From Cytospora piceicola (Eukaryota > Ascomycota > Sordariomycetes > Diaporthales > Cytosporaceae), in contig JALQBC010000052.1 of assembly GCA_023375675.1 (NCBI GenBank), positions 960 through 64,959 of the forward strand: 64,000 nt of DNA, given 5' to 3'. The translations under genes and the position numbers were made by a program. Of the stretch, positions 35,004 through 48,270 are shown one piece after another. The number at the start of each line of letters is the position of its first letter. Within the stretch, counting starts at the first letter, position 1. The notes under the pieces are model-generated. The model was given only the letters and a program-made list of their open reading frames with translations. It did no database searches and was not told where the DNA came from.

Positions 35004-38000
35004 GGTAGGTAGGTACTGTAGGTACGCTACTGGATATCCGATACACAGGGCCCCGGTCCCTTGAAACCCGCTAGATTTGCGCCACGATTTCACGCATGTG
35101 TCAGCGCTTTTTAGTGTATGTCCCACGCTTGTTCAGTGGGGCCCTGAAAGCTTCTAGGGTTCTGATGTTCCAGAATTCCAATATTCCAGTGATCCAGTGT
35201 TCCAGGTCAAGGGTCCCAGGTCCCAAGAGTTCTGCCCTCAAGCCTGTACAGATTGTACACTGTACTTCGCGACGGCCCATCTTCAACGCGTCTTTCCCCC
35301 TGCTACAATATGTACCTGTAACCTCTCTTTCCCATCTCCGCCAGGATTGAAGTCACTTTACCCTCCAACCCCGCGTCCCACTATTGCGACGTACTTGTAT
35401 TGACATACAAGCCTTGACGAGACTGGAGCCCACCCACCTCTGCGGCTCAAGGCAATTCCGAGGCCAAGGACTCAAGGTACGTCTAAACATGTGCAACAAG
35501 GCTTTTGTTTGTTGACAGCGCTTAACCAAGCGCCTGTTTTACTTCCTTCCTTGCTTCTCCCCCTCTCCCTACTCTTTGTGGGCGCTTGCACGCAAGCACC
35601 TACGTTGTGCTTGCCGGTAGCCTGAAGAGAAGTGATAGAAACAGGGTGAACGGGGCCAGCCCGTTTTTAGTAGTATTCATGTTGTTCTGGAGAAAAGATC
35701 TCCAGTGTGTCTACCATAGTAAACCTTTTCTTTGTAAACACCGTAAACATACTCCTCGTACCTTCCACGCTACCACAAGCCCTGGATGCCATATGCCATC
35801 GTATTTGTTGTGGAGGATAAGAGAGTAATGGAAGAAGGTTGATGCGATTGTAGTGGTCACTCATACCTGAGGCACGACTAAACTACGACTCGTCTCGACC
35901 TTTGCACATCAGTGGATCCGATCAAGCTGCACCCAACCACTACACAGATACCTGGATATTTGAGTCTTGGGCACAGCTGAATCCTCCAGGGCTTCGACGG
36001 GTTTTCAGGAACGTTTTGCTATCGCATTCAGAGTAGCCCGAGCGGCGTTCTATATTCAGTTCTTCCGAACGGAAGGCCTTCTCAGCTGTCCAGCTAGAGG
36101 TGTATCTTGTTGGACAAGACAAGCGTTGCTGCCGTGGTGTCGACGTCATGAAACTGGTGGTTCTCTCTTTAATTTGAATTGCTTTGTGTTTTTCTTTTCC
36201 TATTCATAGACTACATATTGGCGAGTATGATTGACACGTTCTATTTTCCCCGGATGATATCCTATTCCCACCACGTTAATGTGTCTTGCCTAGGTGTGAA
36301 TTGTCACAGCAGGATACGCCGTAGCCATGATAGCTGCAATTACTGTGATTCCCACACATTCCTACGGGACCGCAAAACATGCAATGGAAGATCTGATAGA
36401 CGCAAAGCGTGGGGCCCGGGTATGACAGTTAGTTGTTGGTATCAAAACTCAGATGTATGGTCGGTTTATCTAGTTTGAGTAAGTCCCCTACTTAGTTGCA
36501 TATTATAAGAGGTCCCCTGACTTCCAAGAACAGCACGTATGCTTGTACGTTGCCGTTAATTCTTGTATAATTACTAGGCTCAGGCTGGGCATCTGGATCG
36601 AACCTCCGTCTTCTTATGGAAGAGGCATGTGCCATTGGAGCCTCTGCTTCTGCAAGTATCCACCTACGCCCGTGGTCCCACTGGCCCTTACTACTTGGAA
36701 CTGAATATATCGTTGCAGATTGAATTGAGTCCTTCAGAGCACTGGGAACATTACGATGTGATTGTAGGGCCAAAACGCCGTCTGAAATAGCACTTGAGTC
36801 CTCAAACCACTTCGAACCAATTAAGGCGGGAAAAGAGGTTCAACCCTAACAAGTACATAAGAGGCCCGATACTTACAGACTACCTAGATAATCCGTAGGC
36901 TGGTATCGTTCTCTGAACTGCAGTGCAGGTCTTACTCCTCGGTGGGAACTATCTAGGTACTTCTTGCATAATAGGGTAGATCGCCCAGTGCCCAAACTAT
37001 CAACGTGATATTAGGTCCTTAGCTCGAGCTACGAAAGGCAACTTTCCGGGCGTATAATAAGTAACAAAGATGTAAATCGTAAGCCTGCCCGGTTTTCGGT
37101 ATTATGCTATCTCCCGCCGTTCGAGAACCATTTATTCGTAATGATAGATGATGACGAACGGGTTGCAATCTAAAATATTGGAGGAAGTCACCGGAACTAT
37201 ACGCGCTGGGTTTTGTTGACAAATCAATACAACACATAGAAGTAATCTGCATATAATAAGATTGAAATTTTCGAGATGAGGTAACTCTGCCTATAAGCTT
37301 CTACTTGAATAGCTGAGTGTGTTGGCAATGATAAGATTATTGGCAATGAGATTGTCAAGGTTATAACATAGTCGATGATTCAGAGGTCGAGGCGAGTCGG
37401 TAGCCCTAGACAAGTGTCTAGTTATCGGACGCCTCGATAGGTCCTCTCTAGAATTATATAAAAAGTTCTCTACCTCTAGTATAGGAAGGTGGCATGGCAT
37501 ATCAATATCAAATATACTAAGCCCTAGGGAAGACAGACAATAGGAGAGGTTTCCCAGGCATGTATTTATTCCTTGCTATGTTCATGCTATTCTCCGAACT
37601 ACCTACCTTCGAAACGATTCCACCTATTGATTGCTCGAAGGAAGCTCGTGTAATGTCTTCCACGACGTCGTAAAGGCGAACGAAGATCCCCTAATTAGGG
37701 GGCACTACATGCTGAAGAATATCACCTTACCTAGAACAAGCCACCACTGCATAGTCTAACCATGCGGGAGATATCTGCACATTGGAAACGAGGAACCCGC
37801 GGCAACGAGGGCTTATCCACCCTTGACATCCAAGAGCAAGGTATGATACCTCTGAGTATTGGTACCACCCAAGCATGGTGTAGATGGTCTCGGACAGCTT
37901 GGATCTGCGCCACTTCGTTTTGTCAATACAGTACATATCGGCCCAGCCAATTCAAAGCAATTTTATCCGGCTCACTTGCAGGTTTCTTTAATCTTGCGTC

Positions 38001-41000
38001 GCCTCATACGTATTCATGGGTGATATGTTCCTTTCCGCGCATAACCCCTCTACCTGGAGGAGTCTTAGGGGGTGACTTTATTGTAACCCCATGTATATAA
38101 CAAACAGTTTTGCTACCATAGAGTGGTATAGATAATTAGCTCTTCATGTTCGCTCGACTCGTATTCGTACTTGTAAGGGTGCATGGTAGGTATGCAAGAA
38201 CCAATGAGTTTCCCCACATACCTAGGTAGAAGATGGATGGGATCCTCAGGGGAAGAAGAAATCACCATAACATCCATGGATTAGACAATATATAACACAG
38301 GTATGTAATTGGTACATCGCAGCTCCTAGGCACCGTATCTGACAATGAGTTATACAGAGAAGGTCAGTACCTTGGCGCAAATACCGGCATAATGGAACAG
38401 TTGCCTTTTTGTCTTGGTACATTCCTAGGTCGATAGTATACATAAGTGTACACATTTGCAGTCGGTGACGGACGGCGGATAGCGGACTCCGCCGCACCGG
38501 CTCAGTTGAAAAGGAGGTGGGAGTTCAATGAAAGTGATTGGTTCAACGTTCTCTGATGCAAGCAGAGGGCGTTATTAAGTTAAGCACTTGAGTGAGTGGT
38601 TTGGCGATTAGTATCTGGTACGTGTCGGTCTCCGAAGTCAGCCCGTCATCCGAACCTGGCATATCAATTCAGGTTCTTGGTTGACGCCCAGTTCACACCC
38701 AAGAGAGCTGCTGTAAAACCATCATCTAGTGAAGCCCCAAGATCTAAAGTAAGTGGAAGTAATACTTGAATGCCACACTGATTCAGATGTCCGCGGGTTG
38801 TAATTGCGTAGACTGTAGATGTACTTAGGTATGTACGGATCGTAGAGGTTAAGCTTTCGAGATCTACTCCCTACCACAGTAGACTTAATATATATATATA
38901 TAAATACCCAATCGTCGAACCGTTAAGCCGGGAGACGGTTTTCATTGCCCAGGTGTGCATGATATATACCTACCTACCTAGGCTAGGTAGGTAGGTAAGT
39001 ACACAGTAGTATGTTATGATCTGCCATCTCCATCAAAATAACCTTCAACAGTCCTGGAAGCTCCAAAGCTTCCCCACTTAGAGCCTTGGAACATTACGAG
39101 TAATGTTAGGGCCGACCAGGGCAGCTTGGACGTCTAACAGGTGGGGCCCGGAGGAGACCCAGGGAGCTTGGGAAACGTCTTAGTGACTTGGAACGGAAGT
39201 ATCCATACACCTGGGCACTCCTCTCCAGATGTCCTGGTGTATCAAGGCTACTCAGGTACATGAACCCGGAAGCGATGTTACAACCTTGGGAACTTACTTT
39301 AGATATCTGGAACACTCCTAAAGCATACTAAGTAGCATGGATTATTACTCAACGCTGCTAATTAAAATTTGTAGTATAGAATATATCCTACCTCTATATA
39401 CCGGACCAATACTTACTGCATGTATGTATTATACATGTTGCGTCGAGATAACAGTAAACTTGGGTTGTAGCATACTACGAAGCAGCTACATAACTCGGCC
39501 CGGAACAAGTCATCGGTTTATAAGCCGTTCAGCCTGAGAACCAAACTGATGTAAACTAGGCAGATTGCCGTTCTGCCACTGGAGAGGTATATAATATGAT
39601 AAGTTCTCAATGAGGAGGTGAATGAAGCAGTAATGAGCATGTGCAAAACCTATGAAGATTGATTGGGACACAAGCTCCAGTCACATGGAGACTTTGAAAG
39701 TCGCTTGGGAATTCTGCCCACTGATCTTATCCCGTTATAGCTAGAGCAGGCTTTACACTAGCACAGAAGTCACCCGCGCCACCCTGGCCCTAGTCCACCA
39801 GCCCACTCTTTTGTTTTTGTTGGTGTTTTTTTTGGTACCCACGCAGCTACGATCCCGCCTTTCAGTCCGATCTGTCCAGGTGACCTCGGAACCTTCCATC
39901 CACGTACATGCTAGTACACAGTCCTCTGTGCACAGAAAACAATTCTTGTAAATAGAACATAAGAGAGAGAGAATCAAATAAAAGAGGACGAAAATACTAT
40001 TATTCAGTTGGTCCTGCTTGAAAGTAATACCCTCCAGTGTCTTATGTGGACTGGTAGACTGGTAATCTGTACCTACCTCAGTAGGTAGACTAGGGTTCGT
40101 ACCGTTTAGAGCTCGGGAGATCGGAGGGGGGTTTTACAGTAGGGTTCCACGGTTCTTAGGGGATACATGGGACATACCCAGGCTAATCTCGCGCTAAATA
40201 AAACACCCGTGGCTACTATGTACAGCGCCCGGGCCAGCCTGAAACCCTAGCACCTGGCACACCTACTGACCTACTGTACGTACCTAGGTGGGTAGTGACC
40301 TAGCGAAGCTTCCAAGGTTTCCATTTAGCAGGCAGGCGCACCTGGGGCTGCCTGGTCATCAGCAAGCAAGCCTGTTTTCCCCACCTCCCCCAGCGCCTTG
40401 TCAAAAATTGGTAGCAGCAGTGCCATGCGTACCGAGTGACGGGTGGCAACTGGCAACTGGCAAGCAGGGGGTGAAAAAACGCGCCAACCTGAAGAAGTCA
40501 CTCAATCAGCTCAACCGGGTCACTCGGCGGTACCTCTTCTTTTTCCCCATCACAACAACACAGGAAATACCTGCGCGACCCAAACAATCATCCAAACCCT
40601 TTCCACACTACACCTTCAATTCACTTTGCGACTTGCCTTGTTACCATCGCGTCTCGGCCTGGAACCATTTTAGGTACACCCAGATCGCATTTCCATAGAG
40701 ATACATGCCCGTAAGTACTATTCATTTTTCTCGCTTGCCCGTCTGCCATCAAGCCTCATCCACCCGTCTTCGTTCCATTGTTTCCTTGTCCCCCGATTGC
40801 TGCTGCAGAGCCGCATCTCGCAATGTACCGAGTACATGGCATGTCTCCGGATACATCGACCTTGCCCTTGCCCAAGCTCAAGGTCAAGGTCAAGGTCAAG
40901 CTCGAGCTCGACCTTGATGCTTGATATGATGGCGTTCGAAACCCGTCGATGGCTTCGGTGCGCCTTGATATCTCGACATTGTTGGTGTCCTCGACGCGTC

Positions 41001-42358
41001 GAGACAGAGCACAGCACAGCAGCAGCAGCAGCAGCAGCAAAGCAGCGAATCACCCGTCGTCGCTGGCGGCCCCAGCTCCTCCCGACCAGATCACATCAGA
41101 TCAGATCAGATCGATGATGGATGGATGGCACGGTATGGCATGGCACCTATCGAGGGCCGGGCTGCCTCCACAACAATAACAACATCAACATCAACGACGC
41201 TGAGGGAATCGGTCTCTTCTCGCTTTGATCCGTGGTCGCCCCTACGGCTATGGTCCTTGAGCTATCTTCTGCCTGGAGCCACGACACAACAACAAGCCGC
41301 GCAACGCATACACACAGACTGCTATATCAGACAACGCAAAACCCAAAACAGCGACACCATCTGTCGTCATCGCCCTCATTATCCTCGGCGTGAGGAACCA
41401 ATAAGGATTGAGGCAGCCCCAACGATGTCGGTGCATCCTTGGCATAGGCCCAGCACCTGAAGGTGTTCTCATCTTCAGCTGCTGTCCTGCCTGTTGTTTG
41501 CCTATCATCCCGGGCCACTGTGCCGTGCCAGCCAGCCAGCCAGCCCGCCCGCCCGCCCGCCAAACCAAACCACCCCACCCTCGAATATCAACATCCTGCC
41601 TGCTGCTGTTGTTGTCTGCCTCTTTTTTTGCCGCGCCAACAGCCAACCAACAACATTCCCTTCCATCCACAAAAAAGTCTGCCTGTCGCCACTTTTTTTT
41701 GGTGCTTCTTTTTCCGTTTGCTTCTTTTCTGCCCACCGCCTAAACTAGAACCCTGTCACTTTCACCCACAGCCCAGCTCAAGATTGAACGATTGGGGCCA
41801 TGGTTAATTTCCATGGTCCCTGTTCTTGATGAGAGCTGTGGGGGAGGGGTTGAAAGTTGGTGGACGGCATAGATGAGAACACGGCCTTATCGGATGCTGA
41901 GATAACATTGAATGCCGGAGCCACTGATGGCAATCCACCTGGGTGTTGTTCCTCCTACGGTCCAGTCCCAGCTCCAGCAGCTAAGCGGCGGGCGGCAGAA
42001 TGGCGTTGTTGGTGGTGACGATACATTATCATTCATCAACGAGGCCGTCTACATCCCGAATCAAATTGTTGATGGCGACATCGACTTGGATTCTATTCTG
42101 CATCCCGCTCCTCCGGTCGATTGTTCGACCTTTCGGATTATATCTCCCGTACTTGGTCCACACCCGTCATTCTCCATTCATCCATTCATCCATTCATCCA
42201 CCCATCCACTAACGGCTTTTTCGTTTCCGTTTTCATTCCCAATTCCCTTTCTGTTTTACACACATCTTCCATCAGTTCCGATCATAATAACTTTTTCCAC
42301 CCAGACGGAATACCCTTGGCTAACAATCTGCGCGACGCGCAAAATACCCGTTTAGAGC
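35004..42358. other. Gene-poor interval and long leader of the Myb gene
   Basis: Over 7 kb without a supported gene. 35.0-40.2 kb is moderately AT-rich and has no coding-like frame; it contains TACCTAGGTA at 38219, a TACCTACCTACCTAGGCTAGGTAGG hairpin-like variant near 38965-38995, and a TATA run near 38888. From about 40.3 kb the sequence becomes pyrimidine-rich and resembles promoter/5'-leader DNA of the Myb gene. It includes an AAGGTC run (about 40880), a (CAG)n run (about 41018-41040), CCAGCCAGCC/GCCC runs (about 41527-41562) and TCCATTCA repeats (about 42172-42205). An acceptor-like TTTAG directly precedes ATG 42359, so the leader may itself be spliced. Confidence 0.5.
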
Positions 42359-45300
42359 ATGCAGCAGTGGCAAGTCACTCCTATGGGTGCTTCGTACGCC
42401 ACGGCGTATGGGCAGCCCAGCTCCACCAACCACCAGCAGCAGGTCAGCGATGAGTTTCAGTAAGTAGCTACCCGCTTCCCTTGTACCTTTCTCGTATCGC
42501 TCTCCAGCCACCCCCCCCCCCGGGCTTTCTTCGCCCCTCCTCTTCCATGCCCAGGTCAACTGGGTATGCTCTTCGGCTCTTGTCGCTAGCTTCCTTTTGT
42601 CTCCCTCCCACCACACCCTTTCCTGTCTTTCTTTTTTGGTCTTCTTTTCTGGCCCGTTGCCGCCGTACGGAACATCAGTCAGCCCAGCCAGCCCAGCCAT
42701 GATGACAAGCTCATCATCATCGGTTGGTATTTCTCAACGGGCGCAAACTTTCCCTGCCCCTGCCGAGGACCGGTTAAAGTCTACATACATCGAATGGCCT
42801 CATGGTTTTACATGCACTATTCAAGTATGCAGATGCAATGGCTCTCGGTCGAAGATGCTATCTCCACACATACATCCACACACATACATATACACATACA
42901 TACATACATGCATACAGACAGACCTAGGTACACTTGGGAGACATGTCCAGTGGCTGCCACCGGGTTACCTACGTCAGCTCTGCTGTGGTGTGCAGAGTAC
43001 ATACATACCAGGTACTTGAGGTACCATTGTATCCCGTCTCGGCCTGCACAACAGACCCCGCTTACCGCCTACCAACCTCGCCTTAGCGGGCTCCAGCCGC
43101 TCCAGTCCTCGTTCCCCGTCCCCTCCTCCCCCCCGGTCCCGTCATCCTATACCAGCACAGTACTTATGTACCCTTTGTACCCCCGTCACCTATCCTGCTT
43201 GTCTCTTCTCTCCTTCCTTCCTGAATGCTACAAACGAGCATGGGACTTGATACCAGACCGTGGGCAGAGAGAGACGTTGGAAAGCACTGATCACTGATCA
43301 CTGATCACTGAATCAATCACTTCACCCTACCACCTACCCAAACACCCCCCCTGGTCGTCCCCATCATTCAAAGGTCAAACAACATCAACCCGGTCCTGTC
43401 AGGTACCTAATCAATACCCGTGGACCGACCTCATCAACACCGGGCAGTCGCGTGTTTTTTTTTGGGATTGTAGTTCCTTCCGGTGAACCAGCCCAGCTCC
43501 AGGCACCAACACCAGAAGTTGATCGCATCGGCATCTCAGCCCGCATCCTGCCCTCTTTTCTCATTCCACACACACACACCTCCGCCTCCACCTCTACCTC
43601 CACATTCATACACACCTACCTGGGCAAGAGAAAGAGGTCCGACGGGTGGTGCCCTGCTTCTTTGTTACTTTGCTCGCTGAGCTTGAGCTGAAGCTGAGGT
43701 CACCTGGCCCCCAACCCTGCACTTGCGCTTCTGCGCTGCTGCACTGCCCAGCCTAGCCCTGTGTGTACCGGCCGGAGTCCAAAATCTACCTGATCAGCCC
43801 AATCTCGCTACCTCGCTACCTCGTTACCTCGTTACCTCTTCCACCTTTGTCTCGCTACCTCATTACATACCCTTCTCTACATCTGCCCAATACTCTCCCC
43901 ACGGGTCCCATCCACCTTTTTTTGTTTTGTTGTTGTTGTTCACGTCATCCCCACACTGCTTGCTACTTTTGCCTTTGCTTGCTTTGTCTCGTGTTCACTG
44001 GACGCGAATACACTCGAACAATCCTCGTCCGAAGCCGAAGCCGAAGCCACCTTCACTGCAACCTTCCTTTCCTCCGGTCTTCTCAATGAAGAAGCAGAGA
44101 GGGGACGTCCAGCCGTCATGGCCGCCTCAAGCACAACCTGCGTTGAATCCGATGCAAACGCAACAACAATCGCCCTTTACTAACAATGCCTGGTACAGCA
44201 CTCAGCAGCACCAGTATGCCCAGCCGGACCTGAATCGCCGTAACGAGGCCGCCGACTATCGCTCGTACGGTGCCGCCCCACATGCCCAGCAGACCCCGAC
44301 CCAGCAACACCATCAGCAGCAGCAGCACCAGAGCGCCATCCAACCTCCGATGCCCGTGTCGCAGTACCCAGCGCAACAGCAACATGCCCAGCACGCCCAG
44401 CACGTGCAGCCTCAACACGTGCACCAGCATCCTCAGCAGCAGCACGCCCAGCACATTCAGCAGCACGCCCAAACCACGCCGAACCAGCAGCACGTCCAGC
44501 CGCAACACGTCCAGCCGCAGCATGTCCAGCAGCAGCACCATGTTCCGCATTCTCAAACCACCGCCGTTCAGCCCCAGCAGGTTCAACAGACCCCACAACA
44601 GTCGACTCCTCAGCCAACCCCGGCCCCGGCCCCACAGCAACCTAAGGGACGCAAGCGCACTGCAGCTGCAGCAGCCGCCGCCGCCGCCGCCGGCACTGCT
44701 ACCCCGACCGCACCCGTCACGCTCCCTCCCCAGCCGGTTCAGACGCCAGTCCAGCAAGCTGCCTCGGGCCCGACGCCCATCCCCGTCCCTACACCCCCAG
44801 CTGCGATAGCTACTCCGACTCAGCCAACCGCTCCCACTGCAGACAGCACTCAAGCGGCCGCCCAGCCGCCTCCGGCCAAGAAGAGCCGCACAAACACGCC
44901 ATGGACACCAGCGGAGGAGCTGCGTCTGAAGCAAATGAGGGATGCTGGACAGAGTTGGGCGGAAATTGCCAAGGTACGACAAGACACAAATATGATTATC
45001 GCACAACATTTGGCAGAATCCAGACTAACCTAATACGTTAGACCTTCCCCACGAGAACAGAGGGCAGTGTCAAGAAGCATTGGTACAAGGACATGCATTA
45101 CGCAGAGTTTGCCGAGGATGAGGTACGTAAACATGAGCCACTACAAGCGCTGTGCATCCCCTGTGCGGATTTGTTGTTGACCGAGTTGCCTACAGAGCCA
45201 GGCTTTGGCAAACGCCATCAAGGAGTACGAGAACAACAAGTGGAAGGTCATCGGTCAGAAGGTTGGCAAGCCGGCCAAGGCTTGCGAGCAATACGCCAAG

Positions 45301-45451
45301 GAACACTTTCCCGGTACGGGACCCCTTTAAGAATGGTGCGCCCCAAGCCTTGAAGCTGCTCATCGCTATGGTTCGCACTGCCTTGCGAACGATGGACTGG
45401 TACTAATCCTTGACCTGGACAGATCTCTTCCCCCCTGCAAAGCGTGTTTGA
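42359..45451 (+). CDS. Q/H-rich Myb (SANT) DNA-binding protein
   Basis: Core exons 44100-44973, 45042-45122, 45196-45313 and 45423-45451, with introns of 68, 73 and 109 nt, encode a nuclear regulator. It has a long Gln/His/Pro-rich region, a 10-residue poly-Ala run after KGRKR, a basic PPAKKSR signal, and a C-terminal Myb pair. Repeat one spans an intron: TPWTPAEELRLKQMRDAGQSW then AEIAKTFPTRTEGSVKKHWYKDM. Repeat two: ALANAIKEYENNKWKVIG then QKVGKPAKACEQYAKEHF. The protein ends DLFPPAKRV. Two starts are possible. A short form from ATG 44086 gives 371 residues. A long form starts at 42359 with a coding-like, Q-rich exon 42359-42459 ending in a GTAAGT donor; joining it to 44100 is in phase and gives 400 residues, at the cost of a 1.64-kb intron. 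The Myb identity is firm; the 5' structure is inference. Confidence 0.82.
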
Positions 45452-48270
45452 ATGCCACACATATCCTTACCTCCCACCTCTGGCATCCCGGATTGGGTCG
45501 GAACGGCGCTATCCGACCGCACATGCACGGGCCCAAGTTCCTGTTCATCGGTCTACACCGGAACAGGTACCAGGGACTTGTCAGGGAATGAGAGCTCTGG
45601 CGTTTGTGGCTTGATCAACACGCCAGGTCGGTGCTTAAGGACTTGTTGCTCTTACCCTCAATCATGCGTCTAAAGGCCAGCATAGACGAAGGACGACATA
45701 CACAAAGCTGCCTAGACAATTGTTTGTAAAGCCTTGGACGTTTCTGGCTTCTGGGTCTCAGCTGGATTTCGACGTTTTGCTCCAAAGCGACCTCTCGATT
45801 GGGTCCCATGGACGTTTACATGGCCTACCGAGTCGGGCATCAGGGGGCGTGTGAACATGGTCGGGCTGGCAGGGCGTGTGGGCGTGTGGATGTGCGGTGA
45901 CACGGGTACGTGGACTGGACATGCTGTTGGACTTATTCAATTTTGTTGCCTTGTGTGAGGCGGTGGTCTCAAGAAGGGCGCCGGTCATTTGACGAGACTT
46001 GGGACGAGAGACAGTGGTGTCTTTAAAGGGCATGGTAATCAGGAAGGGGGAGGGCCTGGGCTCGGCTGGGCCATCAACCGGGTTTTCTCGTGGAATGTGG
46101 CTTCAATATGTTGCCGTCGTTGTCATTGTTGAAATTATTAGAAGGTTGTCGAACAGCAGTGTGTTATTGGGGAACGGTGGAAAAAGACAGGGGAGATTGA
46201 TGATGAAACATGTTTGTTTTCCTTTTTTTATCTTTTTTCTCTCTCATCCTTTTCTAGGGTGGGCTGAGGTGGTTGTTTGATCATGAGAATCGTTATACCC
46301 CCACCAATATATGGCTTTACGTTCGTCCCACTCAACAACGACACCAACAAATGGGTCCTAATGATCATCAAGCGCTCCGTGTGTCTCCCTCCACCCACCC
46401 CCACCTCTCACCAACACGGGAGACGGGCCAGATATATCTAAAGGTGTTCAAGTCGGAACCAAAACCCGGGGTTATGGACTGGTGCCCCAGAAAGTCGGGA
46501 CCCGGAAGGATGTTTATTAGCTTCCGCCGTTGGATCGAGTCATGAAAGACCCATACAAACGCACTCGGAGGGACTTGTTCTCCCCAGGTATTCGGTATGT
46601 ACGTACATGCATACAGATCGTAGCTACTTAGATCTGTGTACCTGGTATGTACAAACTGGGGACTGGGGACTGGGGACTTGGACTTGGACCTGGACTGGAC
46701 TGCGCAGGTGAACTTGGACTTGGACTTGGACTTGGACTTGGACTTGGACTTTGGAATTGACTAGACCCTGGACGTTGAATGCATGCAGGGCGGCCAAGGA
46801 TGGGAAACTTGGGGGCCGTTGTGATCTTGACCCTCAAGACGGGTACTTATACGGTATAGGTATTGACATGGTCATCTGTAGTATGCACAGTAGATATGGT
46901 GGTGTTTATGTATTCGGACTGGGTTGACGTGCCGTACTTATACCACATACCGGTACAGTACTTGAAGGAAGATGTAGTAGTACTGTGTACTGTTATGATC
47001 TCTCCATCAGCCCTCCCGTCAGCAAGTCTGTCATCCCCCTTTTCTTGGTGACATGTTTTGCCGGGGGGCCTCAGCAGGGTTCAAGCCGGATTTACTGATC
47101 TACTTACTTGAGTAGTACATTAGTACGTAGTGTATGTACTGCGTGGTGTATAAGTAATACACTACATACTGAAGAGGTGGGGCGATTGCCTTGCTCGGTC
47201 TTTGCTTGATGCAGTTAAGCTCCCACACGCTCGCCCATTTCGTATTCGATGATCTTGAACAATGGCACTATGGTATGTTATGTATACTGGCCTGACTGGG
47301 TACTGGGGAGGCCTGGGAGGATCGGATTTACTGGGATCAGTTCGTTCCAGGGTCAGTTTTCTGGGGATGATCGTCCCCCTTCGAAGAATCGAAGAAGCCG
47401 GCTGATCATTCCAAGTCTTCTCTCCACTTTCCCACAACGCTCTCTTCAACGTTCAAGCAAACTTTGGACGTGCATGCTCCCGAGGTCTCGCTTACTCCCT
47501 TTTTTACCTTTCTCTCCTCCTTCGTTCAACCCACTTTCTACGGCACTTCTATACCTCCACCCCGACTCCACCTCCACAACACTTCGATCTCACCCTCGTT
47601 TTACGGTCACGGTGTTGGAAGAGAGTGTGTTGGACTGATGGGATTGAGTACCACAAAGTGTGTCAAGGTCTCTCTTTAGCAGAGCAAGCAAACAAAGCAA
47701 GCAAAGCAAACCCCCTCCCAAGAAAACCAATACCAAAAAACCACGGGCCCGGGAATAAAGGTAACCTGACCTGACTGGATCTCACTTGACCGGAAGGAAG
47801 CCTTCCTCTCTCCCTTTGCACGCCCAGCAAAACGTCTCATCTCGAGTCGTACGCCCTTCGTTTATCTGTGTGACCACGGACCGACCGACAGACGGACAGA
47901 AAGAGAAGGAAGAGAGAGGGAAGAGGAGGAGAATCTCTAATTATTCCTCCACCGCTACCAACTCTGCCTTACCCCCCCCCCCCGACTTTCGCTATTTCAA
48001 TATCAAGATCAATCCTTCTTGTTATTTGTTCCTTTGCAAAACCAACAGACAAGAAAAGACAGTGTGTTGACCTGCACCACGTGGTCTCGTTTCGATCTAA
48101 TTGACTCCATCGTCGAGCCGCGCCTACCAAAGCATTTTGAACTCGACGTCATCGAGAGACGACACAAGACACGACCTAAATTAAATTCCCGCCACGAGAA
48201 AGGTTTTAATTAGCCAGTCAGCCATCTAGCCAGTCAATCAGAGAATCAATTGATCGATTCATCTCTCGAT
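45452..48270. other. Intergenic with GGACTT repeat; promoter of the Crh gene
   Basis: No supported gene. A GACTGG/GACTTG hexanucleotide array lies at about 46656-46752. The 3' part (47400-48270) is pyrimidine-rich with C homopolymers (about 47972-47983) and forms the promoter/leader of the cell-wall enzyme gene. Confidence 0.5.
46656..46752. repeat. GACTTG hexanucleotide repeat
   Basis: About fifteen units of GACTTG or GACTGG, with the 3' part (about 46711-46752) being an almost perfect (CTTGGA)n array. It is noncoding and is a microsatellite-type expansion. Confidence 0.85.

Noticed and set aside
36560..36660. tRNA-like sequence (GGTTCGATCC on the minus strand)
   Set aside because: The bases flanking the T-loop word do not pair into a T stem and no acceptor or anticodon arm can be folded.
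35004..40290. Looked for a second large transposon in the gene desert
   Set aside because: No transposase, reverse-transcriptase or long-repeat relic could be read, and AT content is only moderately raised.
44116..45009. Long minus-strand open frame opposite the Q/H-rich Myb gene
   Set aside because: It is a Leu/Arg/Gly-rich shadow created by CAG/CAC-rich codons; the plus strand has the real Myb domains and splice sites.
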